Shown: positions 51,780 through 63,845, counted from the first letter of the stretch. The stretch: DNA of 64,000 nucleotides from Rutpela maculata (GCA_936432065.2 OW386290.2:129936677-130000676); one strand, 5' to 3'. The notes: generated by a model from the sequence alone, not told the origin. Made by a program: numbers and translations.

Positions 51780-53240
51780 CTGGCAAGTGACTCAATATTC
51801 ACAGACATAGACAGACAAATACAAAGGGCCACTACAACCCTCTGGATTTGTAGAAGGACCTTTGGTAAAACACGGGGGTTAAACCCCAGGGTAACAATGT
51901 GGTACTATACTGTGATAGTTAGACCAATGATTACGTATGCTTCTGTTGTGTGGTGGCCTGCCGTAACCAGGCTATACATTCAACAGAAATTAACACAACT
52001 CCAAAGACTCGCCTGTTTGGGAGACACAGGAGCAATACGCACGACCCCCACAGCAGCTCTGGAGGTCCTTCTGGATCTCGAGCCCCTTCACTTGGTGATT
52101 GAGGCCGAGGCTCGGAAAGCGGCCTACTGGCTCAGGTGTGGTGGTCAGTGTAAAACCGGAGGAGAACAATTAGGGCACACGACGTGATAGGGACTCACTC
52201 ACTTCTGGAGGCCAGGAGTGATGACATGGTGCCTTCCTTCTCCTTCTCGGAACTATTTGAGGTTGTCATCCCCAAAAGGGAAGACTGGAACTCACTCGAG
52301 GACATACTCAGGCCTGCCGATATCGTCTGGTTTACAGACGGATCGAGGTTTGAGGAAAGTGCTGGAGCGGGGATATACGGTGAAAGGCCCAGAGCTGACC
52401 TTCTTATGCCCTGGGCAAATTCGCAACAGTATTCCAGACCGAGATCTTCGCTATTTTGGTCTGCGCACTGGAGAATATCCGAAGGAGATATTCCAACAAG
52501 CACATATATATATGTAGCGATAGTCAAGCGGCCCTCAAGGCCCTTGCATCAGTATGGACCAAGTCAATATTGGTTCAAAACTGTAAAAGGCATTCTGTGA
52601 ACTTGGCTCATCCAACTGGGTCAAGCTTTTCTGGGTGCCAGGACACAGCAACATTGAGAGTAACGAACGAGCAGACACACTGGCCAGAGGGGGCTCTCAG
52701 AGACCTCTGCTGATTTCGGAGCCTGCTCTCGGCTACCCTAGATCAAGTGCCAAGAAGTCAGTAGAGAGCTGGACACGGTCCCAGTTCTTTGACTTCTGGG
52801 CCTCACACCCAGGACTCCGGCAAGCGAAGCTCCTAATCTCAGGGCCCTTGCCGAAGCGATCAGAACAAATCCTGCGGTTAAGCAGGAAACAGGTCAGAAT
52901 CGTGGTAAATCTTTTGACTGGACTCGGATCTTTCAAAAAACACCTGAACACTATAGGGGTGGTCGGCAACCCCGACTGCAGGTTCTGCGGGGACGAGGAG
53001 GAGACTTCCATCCACGTCCTTACTTCCTGCCCTAGTCTTATGAACTTGAAGCACAAATACTTCGGCATTGGTTTTCCGGTGCTGGAGGAAATAAGGAATG
53101 CCCCATAGGAAGGATTTTGGCCTTTGGGTTAGAATCCGGCCTGAATGGGGGATTCCAATAAATTCGTAGCGGCAGCACAATGGGCCACAAGGACTGAGTG
53201 CGACGACCTTTCGTCGCCCCGCTAAAAGAAGAAGACCCAA
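51780..53240 (+). mobile_element. I-like retrotransposon with RNase H, copy 2
   Basis: Same domain order as 27700-29640: IVRPMITYASVVWWPA, RLACLGDTGAIRTT, then RNase H (DIVWFTDGSRFEESAGAGIY, CSDSQAALKAL), MPGHSNIESNERADTLARG, and CRFCGDEEETSIHVLTSC zinc motif. Two frameshifts (about 52450 and 52630) break the RNase H domain. The 5' end is truncated and the 3' end carries GAAGAAGACCC at 53230, which also occurs at about 51455, a possible target duplication. Confidence 0.75.
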
Positions 53241-54008
53241 TATTTTAATAAGATTTTTCGATGTATTTGAAAAGATACCACGATTATTTTGAGTCACCAT
53301 TTTGATGAGACTTAAAATTGTTGAGGAGAGGTGTTTGGAGGATTCTGTATGTTATTATATATAAAAAAAATAAAATGAAACAATGCTTTTTATAAAATAG
53401 CCTTTATTTGTTTAGATATATCTTTATATATACACTTTTCAGAATCAGAATATTTTACACAAATATACAGACAATGATGCAGTCTATCACATGAAAATAT
53501 GATTTAAAAGTTTCAAACAGGTGATCTCATCACAAAACTTAACAGAAAACCTAACGCTGTGAGTTATTACTTAGATTTGCGTGTTTTTAAAACATTTCTG
53601 CCCCTAAAAAGACCAGCTTTAGACGCCATATTGCTTTTATTTATTTTAATAATAGGTCACTAACAACTATCTGGAAGTAGTAAAAGAGTAAATTAGGTAA
53701 TACATACACTACACCGATGATACGTTATTTTCAAGAATGGGAAAAAGTATTCATAACTCAATTTCAATAAATATGTATTATTTTGAAATAGTTTTAAAAT
53801 TTGCGTTTATATTGTGAAAATAACCACATAAGAAAATTGAATATAATTAAATATGCAGATTTATATTAGTTATTTATGTTATAAGGATTTTAATACCAAT
53901 CAGTATATGGTATTACTCATGAAGATTATCATACATTTATAATTAGTTACGATCTAAGTAGCATCCAAAATTTTATCTTTTCCATCTTTTTATTATAGAT
54001 TTTCATTT

Positions 54009-54354
54009 TTAACACATTGGCTGCCGCAATGTTAAAAAAAAGAAAATCCCACTGGCCACCACAATGTTTTATTTTATTTTTTGAGTTAGGAGGGCGCAAG
54101 ATGGGAACAACTTTGGACACAAGTAGTTTTAAAAAATTTTCCCAGACTTTTTTTATACATTTATAAATTCCCTGACTTTTCCCTGATTTCCCTGACCAAA
54201 ATCAAATTCCCTGACTTTTCCAGGTTTTCGCTGTTTTCCAGAAAGTATACACCCTATTTGATTATGGTCCGAGACTCCTACGTGGGTACATGTGGTCATT
54301 ACTATCAATTCGCTCAGACACCAAGCTGGGTATATGTGGCAGTCAACGTGTTAA
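54009..54354. mobile_element. TTAA-bounded piggyBac-like MITE, copy 2
   Basis: TTAACACATTGGCTGCC at the left and GGCAGTCAACGTGTTAA at the right. Inside at about 54120-54255 is the CCTGACTTTTCC / CCAGAAAGTATACACCCT repeat that also occurs at 20101 in reverse, probably a later insertion. Confidence 0.7.
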
Positions 54355-54424
54355 GTTAAATGGCATAGGTAATACTAATGATTTATTATGGTCGGTCCAA
54401 AAATGTATTACTTTGATATTTAAA

Positions 54425-54751
54425 TTAACACGTTATACGCCATGTGTATCCTGAAGGATGCATTGCAATTTTGATAGCTGGGCCGCATGTATCCTTCAAT
54501 ATACTCACGCAGAGCTTTACTTACTGACCCATAACATCTATAAGGATGCTAAATATACATATAACAGCACGGTTCATAAATATACGTGACCAGGTGGGAT
54601 AGATTAGTAATTAGTTAAAAAGTAATTAAAAAAAAAATCAAAAACATGCCGGTTATTCATTATTTAATAGATCAGAAGTGTTTCAGACAAAATTACATTA
54701 AGGCCCCGAGGGAAATTTTTTTTTGGGTATACATGGCGCTTAACGTGTTAA
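54425..54751. mobile_element. TTAA-bounded piggyBac-like MITE, copy 3
   Basis: TTAACACGTTATACGCCATG at the left and CATGGCGCTTAACGTGTTAA at the right, with TATCCTGAAGGATGCAT and TATCCTTCAATATAC inside. Clear TTAA on both sides. Confidence 0.75.
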
Positions 54752-56531
54752 AGTTCATGTTTCATTACTACATGTATTACAAGACTAGAAAGAGAGAAAG
54801 GTATTTGGGTCCTTATAAGTGGTAGTTCTGTAGGTACTGATTAATTACATAGCATAACGGCCAAAAGTAAACTCTGATTTTATGTGGCGCGAAAACGATG
54901 TAGCCAGTTGCGAAAAAAAGTCTTTTAATTCAATTGTAGATCTATAGAGCTCCTATCATTGTATTTTCGCTACATGATGGTTTCATATTCATGTATCTTA
55001 TGAGGTATGGTTTTATGCAGCCGCCGCCCAGACTACTACTAACATCTATTATATGTGTGCCCAAGTTTACTGTTATGAAGGCGTAAAAGTTCAATGTCTT
55101 TAGTACATACATTTAGCATTTAAATATTATGGAAAGTTTTTTTTACAATTTTGTTCAAAAGTCGAAAAGAGTTACATTTTATGTATGCATGCTAACCGTG
55201 CACTCTTGTGGATCAAAATAATAAATAATAAACAATAATATCACCTCTGAAGTTTTTGGAGCAGAAATTATTCAAACAAAAGATTTCTTAATGTAAATTA
55301 GTTCATCTGGTTGTCAGTGACAAGTCCTTGACTAGCCCCATTTGAACAGGCCTGGAACTCATCCAGGGGGGAAGAATGTCACAAAAATATGGTTTTTTCA
55401 ATTTCCGGCTTTCCCATTGAATTTACGATAAAAATGATCATATACAAAATTAAGGCTTATAAAATTCTCTACAAAATATATTATATACAATTTTATCACC
55501 AGATGGATATTTCTACCAGTAATTAGCCTCCAAAGTTGGACTAAGTTATGTGGCCTTCAAATTCAGTATTTACTATGGAATGGCCCTTTTGCAGCAAGTA
55601 TACTGTGGGTCCGTTGATTTTCATTTTAATAAGAATATGTTGGTTTATAGATATTCATAACCAGCTTGTGAAATATTGGCGCCTAACGTGGGGCCAATTT
55701 TTCGTTCGTGGTTGGTTTTGGAAAAATTATAATTATTTATAACTGGTTCTGGCAATAAATAAAAATATTTCAACCAAATCACAAACATGGCAGCGAACGA
55801 CTAGCTGATTTTATGATTTAAAAAGCATTCCTAACCTTTTTAAATACATAACAATTTTTATTTTTATAATCTCCAGTATCATTTTATATTATTATAGCTT
55901 GTATTAAACTTAATTTAACTTAGAAAATTTGGAGAAGAATTAGCTCAACTTTGGATACTAATTATTGGCAGAAATATATGTCTGGCGATAAAATTGTATA
56001 CAACCTGTTTTGTACAAGCTTTAATTTTGTACATAACCATTTTTGTCATGAATTCAACGAAAAAGCTGGAAATCGTGAAGAATCATATTCTCATGTCTTC
56101 CCCACCTTCCCCTGGAATTCTGGGCCTCATTCTAGTGGGATAAATTAAGGATTTCTCAACGACAACTTAACCAATTCAAGATAAGAAACGTTTTGTTTGA
56201 ATTATTTCTGAATTTCTCAAATTTTTATGACTTGAAATAAAATTATGAACACATTTTCAGTTATCGAAGTACCTATATTTAATTTGAAATATATATCAGA
56301 TCCCTCTCTTTACAAACAACAGCAACCAAATGAAATAAAAACGTAATATATCCTTAACCAACTAAAAAGAATCAACAATAAAACAACTTATTACAAACAA
56401 ATCCTGGTCTCCCCGATTCGATTAAAAATACCAAAAACGAAATTATTTACTACATTGTTTCTAAGATAAAAAGGTTCCGTGGGGGACCTTCCTTCAAAAC
56501 AGGGTAAAGAATCACTACCCTGTGGGATATG

Positions 56532-56766
56532 CTATCCCTGAAAGGCATGGATTTGGTTGTCATCTACTCCCAGCTGCTGTAGTTCTCTTATAGACAGAGC
56601 TACAAAAGGGTTTGGTCCACAAACGAAGCAGAAAATATGGCTTATCGTATAGCCTGTGTCTTTTATGTGTTCTTGTATAGCGTTGTCGATCATTTCTTTG
56701 TTGACATGGCCTGTCAAGCCGGTCCAGTTTTCGTCCGGCTCCGAGAGGATGTGGTTGATTTTTAAT
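56532..56766 (-). CDS. CYB5R4: Cytochrome b5 reductase 4 (Ncb5or), last exon
   Basis: Ncb5or joins a cytochrome b5 domain, a CS domain and an FAD/NAD(P)-binding reductase domain and is associated with the endoplasmic reticulum. This exon encodes the last 77 residues of the reductase domain after one base completing a Lys codon: KINHILSEPDENWTGLTGHV, then ISHIFCFVCGPNPFV with the CGP-x-PF motif of the NAD(P)-binding site, and IHAFQG at the stop. It matches the C-terminus of animal CYB5R4 (FVLSAP-x-x-EWNGKQGH, CICGPVPF, NEIHSF). The exon begins after TTTTTCACAG. It continues from the exon at 63756-63845 on the same strand, across a 7-kb intron. Confidence 0.85.
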
Positions 56767-56917
56767 CTGTGAAAAAGTATTTCATATTTTAGTATACATT
56801 TCAACAATAAACAAACACACAGGGCGGCATTTCAACATAGCACTGACTTATGGTAACTAAGGGAAAGTGACATCTAGGATTTTTCACTTAAGCTACTTTT
56901 AAAGTCACTGCACTAAA

Positions 56918-57908
56918 GGACAAGGGTAGATAAGCTATATATTTTCGCCCACTAGTTTCATATGAATAAAAATTTCTCCTTAAAATCATTAAACGTTATT
57001 TATTTATAGTTGAACATATGATCTTTATATTTCTATGAGTTTTACATTTGAAAAACAACGGTAAGTCATAATAATAGCATTTCAAAGTAAGCATGTTTGC
57101 AGTTTTTTTGTAATTTTTGACGTTTTCCCGAACTTTCAATGCATATTTCAGTTATATGCGCTCTATGAACCAAAAAAATCTACAGCTCATTTCATTGTTG
57201 AGTGTTTAAGCATTTTAATAATGGTCAATTTATATTGGTTCATCAAGTGCTTCAATGTATAAAAAACAAAATCGTTTCCATGGGAGTCATAGTGGTGTCC
57301 ACGTTGTGTGCGAATTTAAACCTGTCAGTGCTCAAAACCACATATTGTCGTGTGTATTGAATACAAATTTTTTTTTCTGAAATCGGTCAAGAATGCCTAC
57401 TTTCTCAGCATAATTTCAGATCCCAAAATACGCTATTCTAGTATTTTAGTCCGTGGCTAAGCAACTATCAGAAAACAGCACGGGAAAGTTACTTTATGTA
57501 TAAAAGTTACTTTCCCGGCCTAAGCCAGGAAAGTAACTTTCCCGAACTGTTTTTTATATATTATATTTTAGACAGTAAATAATAAGCACTGAATCTCTTT
57601 TTTTTATGCATTAATGAAAATTCCTTTATTGATAATAATATTGATTACTATTTTAGAAAAAAATAGTATGTGTACTTTGTAGTAAAAGCACATTCCCGGA
57701 CTTCAATACTTGCTGGCCTCGGCATAACGCCTCGACCAACAATTTACATTGTCGTGTCGTCGGGAATGTATTGCTTTTACTACTAGATACACAATGTATT
57801 ATTCAAAAAAACTGCTTTTCATTACTTGTCAAGACATATACTACTCGGAAAATATAATGACATATGACATGGCCGTTGGGTGAAAAAGGCACTTATCTAC
57901 CCTTGTCC
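56918..57908. mobile_element. 1-kb TIR element, GGACAAGGGTAGATAAG ends
   Basis: Left GGACAAGGGTAGATAAG and right CTTATCTACCCTTGTCC. It contains three inverted CGGGAAAGTTACTTT/AAAGTAACTTTCCCG motifs at 57479-57551 and the inverse pair AGTAAAAGCACATTCCCG/CGGGAATGTATTGCTTTTAC at about 57680-57770. No ORF. Confidence 0.6.
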
Positions 57909-58584
57909 GTTAATCGATAATATTGGTCATGGTTCTCTATTATACATATACAAATATTAAAAGTTTGTATTCATGTACCCGCACTTACAAATACAACAAA
58001 AAATATAAAAACACTGCAAAACTGGTAACTTTACACTACTAATAATCGTTTTTAAATAAATTCTAAATGCTGATGGAAAAATTTTGGCAAATGCTAATGA
58101 TTCTTTTAGACATATTTTTATGCGAGATATGTCTATACAATTAAGGGGCAAATGATGTTATAAGTATTGCTCTTGCTCTCCCAACGACACAATATCATCT
58201 GTCGAAATTGTGCAGTTAAGATGGAAAATCCTATATTTGTCAGTGGATGATTTTTAATAATCCACATCCATTTCAGCTTTGTTATGAGATTACGGTCTCA
58301 GAAAGGGAGTAACTAAATTACTGTTAAAAGAATCGAAAAATGAACTAATTAAAAATATCATGCATGATTTGGATTATTTGTGGATGTATAATCTATTTAG
58401 TGTAGAGTGTAGCAGTTTTGGATTAATCCGAGTCCCAGAGGAAACAAAAGAATGTTCAAAATTGAGTTCTTCACAGTCTTTCTTAAATACCTATGGTTCT
58501 ATATCGGAATAAATAAAAAAACAGATTGTTTATAATGAAACTGTGAAGAAAACTAAGTATAGATTTCTCCCAACCTTTTTCTTA

Positions 58585-58803
58585 AAGTACAACAAATAAA
58601 AACATGCCACAAAAGTACATAGAAACAGAGAAAATTAATAAAAAACGGTTTTATCTGCATCAATTGTGGGCCGTGTTATGAAATTTTTTGCATTTTAACC
58701 ACTTATAAGCAAACTAAATGACATAATGACTTGAATTTTGTAGGTACTGAACATTTCCTAATGTTTAAAACTAATAATTTTAAGATAAACTATTTATTTC
58801 AGC
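58585..58803. repeat. Left arm of a 4.9-kb inverted repeat
   Basis: Inverse of about 63095-63510: shared tracts are CGGTTTTATCTGC, TTTTTTGCATTTTAACCA and TCCTAATGTTT, in reverse order and orientation. Arms are gapped and about 75 percent alike by eye. The space between is filled with other elements, so a nested transposon is likely. Confidence 0.5.
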
Positions 58804-58829
58804 AATACACTATGGAAGTTTACCGACTC

Positions 58830-59575
58830 AGTGGTGCAGTATTTATGGTGTTAAGCTTGCGACTACGGGGTCCCTTAAAGCCAATTTCAATCAGGGGACA
58901 ACAAATTCCAATCAATCGATGTGTGAAGTATCTGGGGGTGAACTTGGACTAAAGACTGACATTTAACACCCACGTTAACGAGATGGTACGCAAGTCTACC
59001 TCATGTCCAGGAGTCTGTACCCGCTCCTGGCCAGGGGTAATGGACTTAACAGGACAAATAAAAAACTGTTGTACACAATGGTGATTAGGCCGGCCATTAC
59101 ATACGTGGTGCTGGTATGGTACAGCATATCGGTCACGACAATGAGAAAACTTCTGAGTTCTCGAACATAAATTTATGCTCCTCATCTCTGGTACGGACAT
59201 ATACACTTCCGTTAGAGATTTATATGATCATTGCCACGACATAATCCCACTAGCGGACTACGCCCAAGAAATTTCTCAAAAATTCTTCGAATTCAAACTG
59301 GACGATAGTCCGCTTTCTCGCAACAAAAGCCAATCCTTTTCGATATCCGAAACACCCTATCATACCAGGTGTTGCCTATCTTGCGGCAACCTCTCTAGCT
59401 ACACTTTCCTATATGACAACTTCTTATATCCCCACCTTTATTCTTTACTAAAACTTATAACCAACCTTCTCTATTCCCTTTACACGTTCTATTTGTCTTA
59501 TATTTTTTGTTATTTTGTCTTTTTTTGTTCTTTTTTTTTCTTGACTAATAAATTCTCAAAAACCAAAATATTTCG
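58830..59575 (+). pseudogene. Jockey-like retrotransposon 3' end, copy 2
   Basis: Same family as 49830-50985: KPISIRGQQIPINRCVKYLG, then a stop at VNLD, then frames reading RSVDLTG and LISGTDIYTSVRD. Stops and indels make it non-coding. Copy 2 keeps the block YDHCHDIIPLADYAQEIS that copy 1 has lost. Confidence 0.65.
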
Positions 59576-60430
59576 TATTTTACTTCCACGTCCAGTGGAA
59601 GTATGGTAACGACAAACAAATTTTTTAAAATTTTTATTGTCCAAATAGGCTTAAAATGTCATGAAACGTCGAGATTTTAAGTTTGAGCGAAAAAAAAATT
59701 TCTGTCTGTCTGTCGGTCTGTCTGTCGGTCTGTCTGTCGGTCTGTCTGTCGGTCTGTCGGTCTGTCTGTAACTTTTTTTTGTGCGCACGTTTACTCTGGA
59801 ACCGTTTAAGATATTGACTTGAAATTTGGTACACATATGTATTTTAACGAGATCTAGAACTAGATTATATTTTCATCTTGTTCCGTCGAAGGGTTGGGGG
59901 GTAAATTGGGGTAAATTTGGGGTAAAATAGTAAAATAGGTAAATCAAGCAGGTAAGAGTCCATGAAATTGGTATTTAGTATATACAAGAGAAGGTAAGGT
60001 CTCAAAAAAATTTTTGGCATTAGCCACCCCCATTACCACCCCCACCTCCTTATTAAAGGGGATGAAAAAAAATTGTGATTTAGTGTATGTACAGAAACCA
60101 GATACCTCAAAATATTTTTTTACTCCATCCACCCCCCACTACCACCCCCCTATCACCACCCCCACCCCACTACCGATGTGGGGTATCGTTTTATGGGTTT
60201 TTGGGGTAGAGGATTTCAAATATTATATTATTAAAGTTCCATAAACAATTATTTTCACATACAAAGTTTTTTCGTTGTGAGTGACTTGGATAGAGAATCT
60301 GGATGTGGAAGTAGTGATTCCTTGGGCAGCGGTTTTTTCATTTTTAATAAACTTGTTACTGATTGGTTGGTCGGGGTCCCAGGTTCGAATTCTGGCTAGG
60401 GTATCGACGTTTAGTATCATTTTTCACGTG
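59576..60430 (+). mobile_element. Hairpin plus GTCTGTCGG element, copy 2
   Basis: Starts with the hairpin TTACTTCCACGT-CC-AGTGGAAGTATGG at about 59580, then the GTCTGTCTGTCGGTC run at 59701-59767, then TAACTTTTTTTT and TTGACTTGAAATTTGGTACA. Near its right end CCAGGTTCGAATTCTGG forms an intact T-arm (60379-60395). The order hairpin, GTCTGTC run, T-arm is as in 33410-34125. Confidence 0.5.
59701..59767 (+). repeat. TCTGTCTGTCGG minisatellite
   Basis: A run of TCTGTCTGTCGG and shortened variants over 67 bp. Confidence 0.85.
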
Positions 60431-60439
60431 TTGCCGTGA

Positions 60440-60660
60440 CGGCAGCAGTGGTCTAGACAGCGGTTGTGTGAGAGCAACACGGCTAGTCGCTCTCCTTTTC
60501 TGAGTTCGAATGTCAGCTGCAGCAGATGGCATTGTCGCAGAGAATGGTGTTGTTGTGTTACTGTCTGTGTGTGCGTCCTGGATGAGTGGATGAATAGCTA
60601 AAATAGCTAAACTCCGCCAGGATGTTAAAATAAATAAGGAATTAAAAAAAAATCAAATTA
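60440..60660 (+). repeat. tRNA-derived SINE, copy 2
   Basis: A box TGGTCTAGACAG, B box GAGTTCGAATGTC, then the CTGCAGCAGATGGCAT block shared with copy 1 and a body (GTGTGCGTCCTGGATGAGTG) ending in AATAAGGAATTAAAAAAAAA. Confidence 0.6.
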
Positions 60661-60689
60661 AAATTATACTTTCTACTTTTCTAACCGTT

Positions 60690-60843
60690 TTACTTCCCTC
60701 ACTTACCGAAGGGAAATATTGTAATCGTGAAAAAACCACCCTCTGAGCTTTTCCAGATTTCCACATTTCAGAGTATGTAGATTACGAAAATTAAAGCTAT
60801 TTAATTTCGTCAGTCTGTCTATCTGTCTTTCTACGCTATATCT
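60690..60843 (+). mobile_element. Hairpin plus GTCTGTC element, copy 3 (left half)
   Basis: Starts TTACTTCCCTC-ACTTACC-GAAGGGAAATA at 60694, then GTCAGTCTGTCTATCTGTCT at 60808-60828. Split from its right half (from 61892, ACAAAACCACTTGATGTAG) by the hAT-like element that ends at 61883. Confidence 0.5.
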
Positions 60844-61883
60844 CAGTGGCGCAGCCAGAAAATTCATCTGGGGGGGGCCAATAGAACCGGCCTCCCCAGA
60901 GGTTGAGAAAAACTTTTCGCTGTTTTATGGAAAATCTTCCCACAGTATGAGACCTGTAAGAAGTTAAGTATTTGGGTTGTCTAATCATGATTTTTACCCC
61001 CCGCATTTCTAAAAAAGGGTGGTTTTTGAGAAATATATACATATATATGAATTTTAGCGTTTTTTCGTCCTCTTCTCCATTTTGAGGAAAAACCATGCAT
61101 TTTGGTGAAAAATATCTAGAGAGCAAAGTTGTAGAGCATAAAATTTCCTATAAACGTTGTCTCTACCATTTTTTTTTTCGAATTCCGCTTAGTTTCGCTG
61201 CTAGAGGGCACGAAAAAATATACATATGGGACTTTTGCGCCTTTTTTTAGATTTTGAGCCAAAATTATGCATTTTTATGAAAAATTACGTGAGATCAAAG
61301 TTGTAGAACATAAAATATATATATTTTTTATGGAAAAAAAAACTAGAAAACACCATGTAATTTTGTAAATTGTAATTAATTAAAGTAAATAATTTGTAAT
61401 TTTTCATAAAAATGCATAATTTTGGTTCAAAATATAAAAAAAGGCGCAAAAGTCTATATGTATATTTATTTCTTTCGCGCCCTCTATCGGCGAAACTAAG
61501 CGGAATTCGAAAAAAAATGTAGAGACAAAATTTATAGGAAATTTTATGCACTACTACCTTGCTCTCTTGATACTTTTCACCAAAATGCATAGGTTTTCCT
61601 CAATATAGAGAAAAAGACGAAAAAACGCTAAAATTGATATATATGTATATATTTCTCAAAAACCACCCTTTTCTAGAACTGCGGAGGGTGAAAATCATGT
61701 TTAGACAACCCAAATACTTCACTTTTTATAGGCCTCATAATTGTGAGAAAATTTTCTTAAATATTTCCTAATTTGAAGGGACTATTTGTACTAATAGTGA
61801 TTATGCTTCTTTATTTTTTGGTTCATGGAAGACGGCTTGGGGGGGGCCCGGGCCCGATGCCCCCCCCCCTGGCTGCGCGCCTG
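60844..61883. mobile_element. 1-kb hAT-like foldback element
   Basis: Ends CAGTGGCGCAGCCAG and CTGGCTGCGCGCCTG with an exact 8-bp duplication CTATATCT (60836-60843 and 61884-61891). The arms pair over several hundred bases (for example AAACCATGCATTTTGGTG and CACCAAAATGCATAGGTTT). Confidence 0.85.
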
Positions 61884-61977
61884 CTATATCTACAAAACCA
61901 CTTGATGTAGAACAATAATATTTGGTAGGTAGTTGACGCTACTGCCAACGAAGAACTGGGATGTACTTGCGTTCAAA

Positions 61978-63000
61978 AATATACAGGGTGGACCCCACAA
62001 AAAAATATATTTAAGGAAAAAAATGTGATGGAAGACTAATATTTTGGCATGTAAACACAACTGTCAAAAAATATAATAAAAATATTTCACATGCAGTTAA
62101 CACAAACAACTCTCAATGAAGAAAAATATGAAAAAATATACAAGGCGCTCGAACCTAAAAAAGAAAAAAATTATAAAAAAATGTGATAGAGGACAATAAT
62201 ATTTTGCATGGAATTAACACAACTACTGTCAAGAAAGAAAAACATGAGAAATATACAGGGCAGTCACCCTAAGAAAATTAATAAAAAAAATATGATGGAG
62301 GAAGATAGAACGTCACATGTAGTCAGCACAAATATCAAAGGAAAATATTAAAAAATATACAGGGTAGTCACCCAAAAAAAAAAAAAAAAGAAATTAAAAA
62401 ACGTGGAGGACGATAATATTTCGCATGCAGTTAACGAACTGTCAATGAAGAAAAATATGCAAAATATACAGGGTGGTCATTCTAAAAAAAAAAAAACAAT
62501 AAAGAAATGTGGTGGAGGACAATATTTTCCATGTAGTTTGCACAACTGTCAAAGAAGAAAAATATTTATAAAATACACAGGGTGATCATCAAAAAAAAAA
62601 AAAAAAATTAAAGATATGTGGACAGATGATGATAACTTCTGCATGCAGTTAACACAAATGTCAAAGAAAAATATAAAAAATTATACAGGGTCGCCAAAAA
62701 ACTAATGAAAAAATGTGACGGAAGATAATATTTCGCATGTAGTTAACACAAAGTCAGAGAGAAAAAAATATGAGATATATACAGGATGGTCACTATAAAA
62801 AATAATTATGGTGGAATATTTGGACTCTGGTTGACACAATTACCGAGGATGAAACTTGACATACTTTTAGAGAAAAGTACATACAAAAGTACAATAGGGT
62901 GGTGACTCTAAAAAATAACTAATTAAGAAACGACAGAGGAAAATAACATTTGGAATGTAGTTGCCGCTCTAACCAGGAAGAAAACCTGATATACTTTTTA
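61978..63000. repeat. Satellite-like array of about 110-bp units
   Basis: A motif close to ATATACAGGGTGGTCAC recurs at about 61983, 62143, 62256, 62357, 62467, 62576, 62685, 62780 and 62893, with spacings of about 160, 113, 101, 110, 109, 109, 95 and 113. Between the motifs come a poly-A stretch, TGTGATGGAGGACAATATTT, GCATGTAGTTAACACAA and GAAGAAAAATATGA in constant order. Nine units in all, diverged. Confidence 0.8.
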
Positions 63001-63094
63001 AGTTTAGCGTAAACACTTCTACAGATTTTTTAATAACTTGCAATATTCTATTTTTAATGAAAATACGAATGAAAAAAAAAACTAATAACAAATA

Positions 63095-63510
63095 AATAAA
63101 TAGTTTATTTTAAAATCTGATAGTAAAACTAAGATCTAAAAAAAAAAAAAAAATTGAAGGTCAACGAAGCATGTTTTCATTAACATGTGAAAACGTTCAA
63201 GTGGGTATACGAGTGTCTTAGACTGCAGCAGTAGGCCGTAAGCTGTCGGGCAATTTCAACTTTATAATTTCCCAACAATTTGTGTGACAAAAAAAATTGT
63301 AACGTTTTCAGCGAAGAGTTTTAAAAAACATTAGGAAATGTTTAGTGCAAAATTCAAGTCATTATAACAGTTATTAGTTGGTTTATAAATGGTTAAAATG
63401 CAAAAAATATTATATCACGGCTATCAGTTGGCGCAGATAAAACGGACTTTTTTAAATTGTTTATTTTTATGTACTTTTGGCACATGCTAATAATTTTTAT
63501 TTATGGACAG
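63095..63510. repeat. Right arm of the 4.9-kb inverted repeat
   Basis: Pairs with 58585-58803; AATAGTTTATTTTA near 63100 is the inner end. See the left-arm entry. Confidence 0.5.
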
Positions 63511-63755
63511 AATATTGATACTGTAAAGTGCATTTGTTTTTGAGGTGATTTGGTGTCTTAGTTTTACTTCACTAATATAAAAAAAAAGGAAGTAACATAA
63601 ATATCAACTGCACAAGCAAACCAATAATCAGACATTTCAAGAATACATGCAGAGGAGTCGATAGTAGTAAAAATACACTTAATAATTATCCCACAATTTT
63701 TTCAGCATACCTTATGTTTGAGAAATAGAGCATTGAATTTTGAACTGTTACTTAC

Positions 63756-63845
63756 TTAGAGTACTTCATTTCCAAATTCTCAAGCTGTTCTTTGAATGGG
63801 ATATCTTGCTCGGTCTTGTTGAAAAACAGCAATCGTATAAACTGG
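63756..63845 (-). CDS. CYB5R4: CYB5R4 penultimate exon
   Basis: Twenty-nine codons flanked by split codons (one base before, two after). Reads QFIRLLFFNKTEQDIPFKEQ and LENLEMKYS. The FFNKTE-x-DI-x-W/F-x-x-QLE segment is as in animal CYB5R4 (KLMFFNKTEDDIIWRSQLEKL). It opens after TTTTATTTCAG and ends at TCTAA before GTAAGTAAC. The joining base of the next exon restores Lys. Remaining exons are off the right edge. Confidence 0.85.

Larger units (their letters stand above)
53241..56531. other. CYB5R4 downstream region, possible long 3' UTR
   Basis: The minus-strand gene stops at 56532. A minus-strand AATAAA (TTTATT at 53403) could end a long UTR. Two TTAA MITEs lie within. No other coding exon was found. 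Confidence 0.35.

Noticed and set aside
59634..59836. Frames with RQTDRQTDRQTD or RPTDRPTD repeats
   Set aside because: Translation of the GTCTGTC minisatellite.
61978..63000. CRISPR array
   Set aside because: Units are tandem repeats with no unique spacers, in an insect-type genome.
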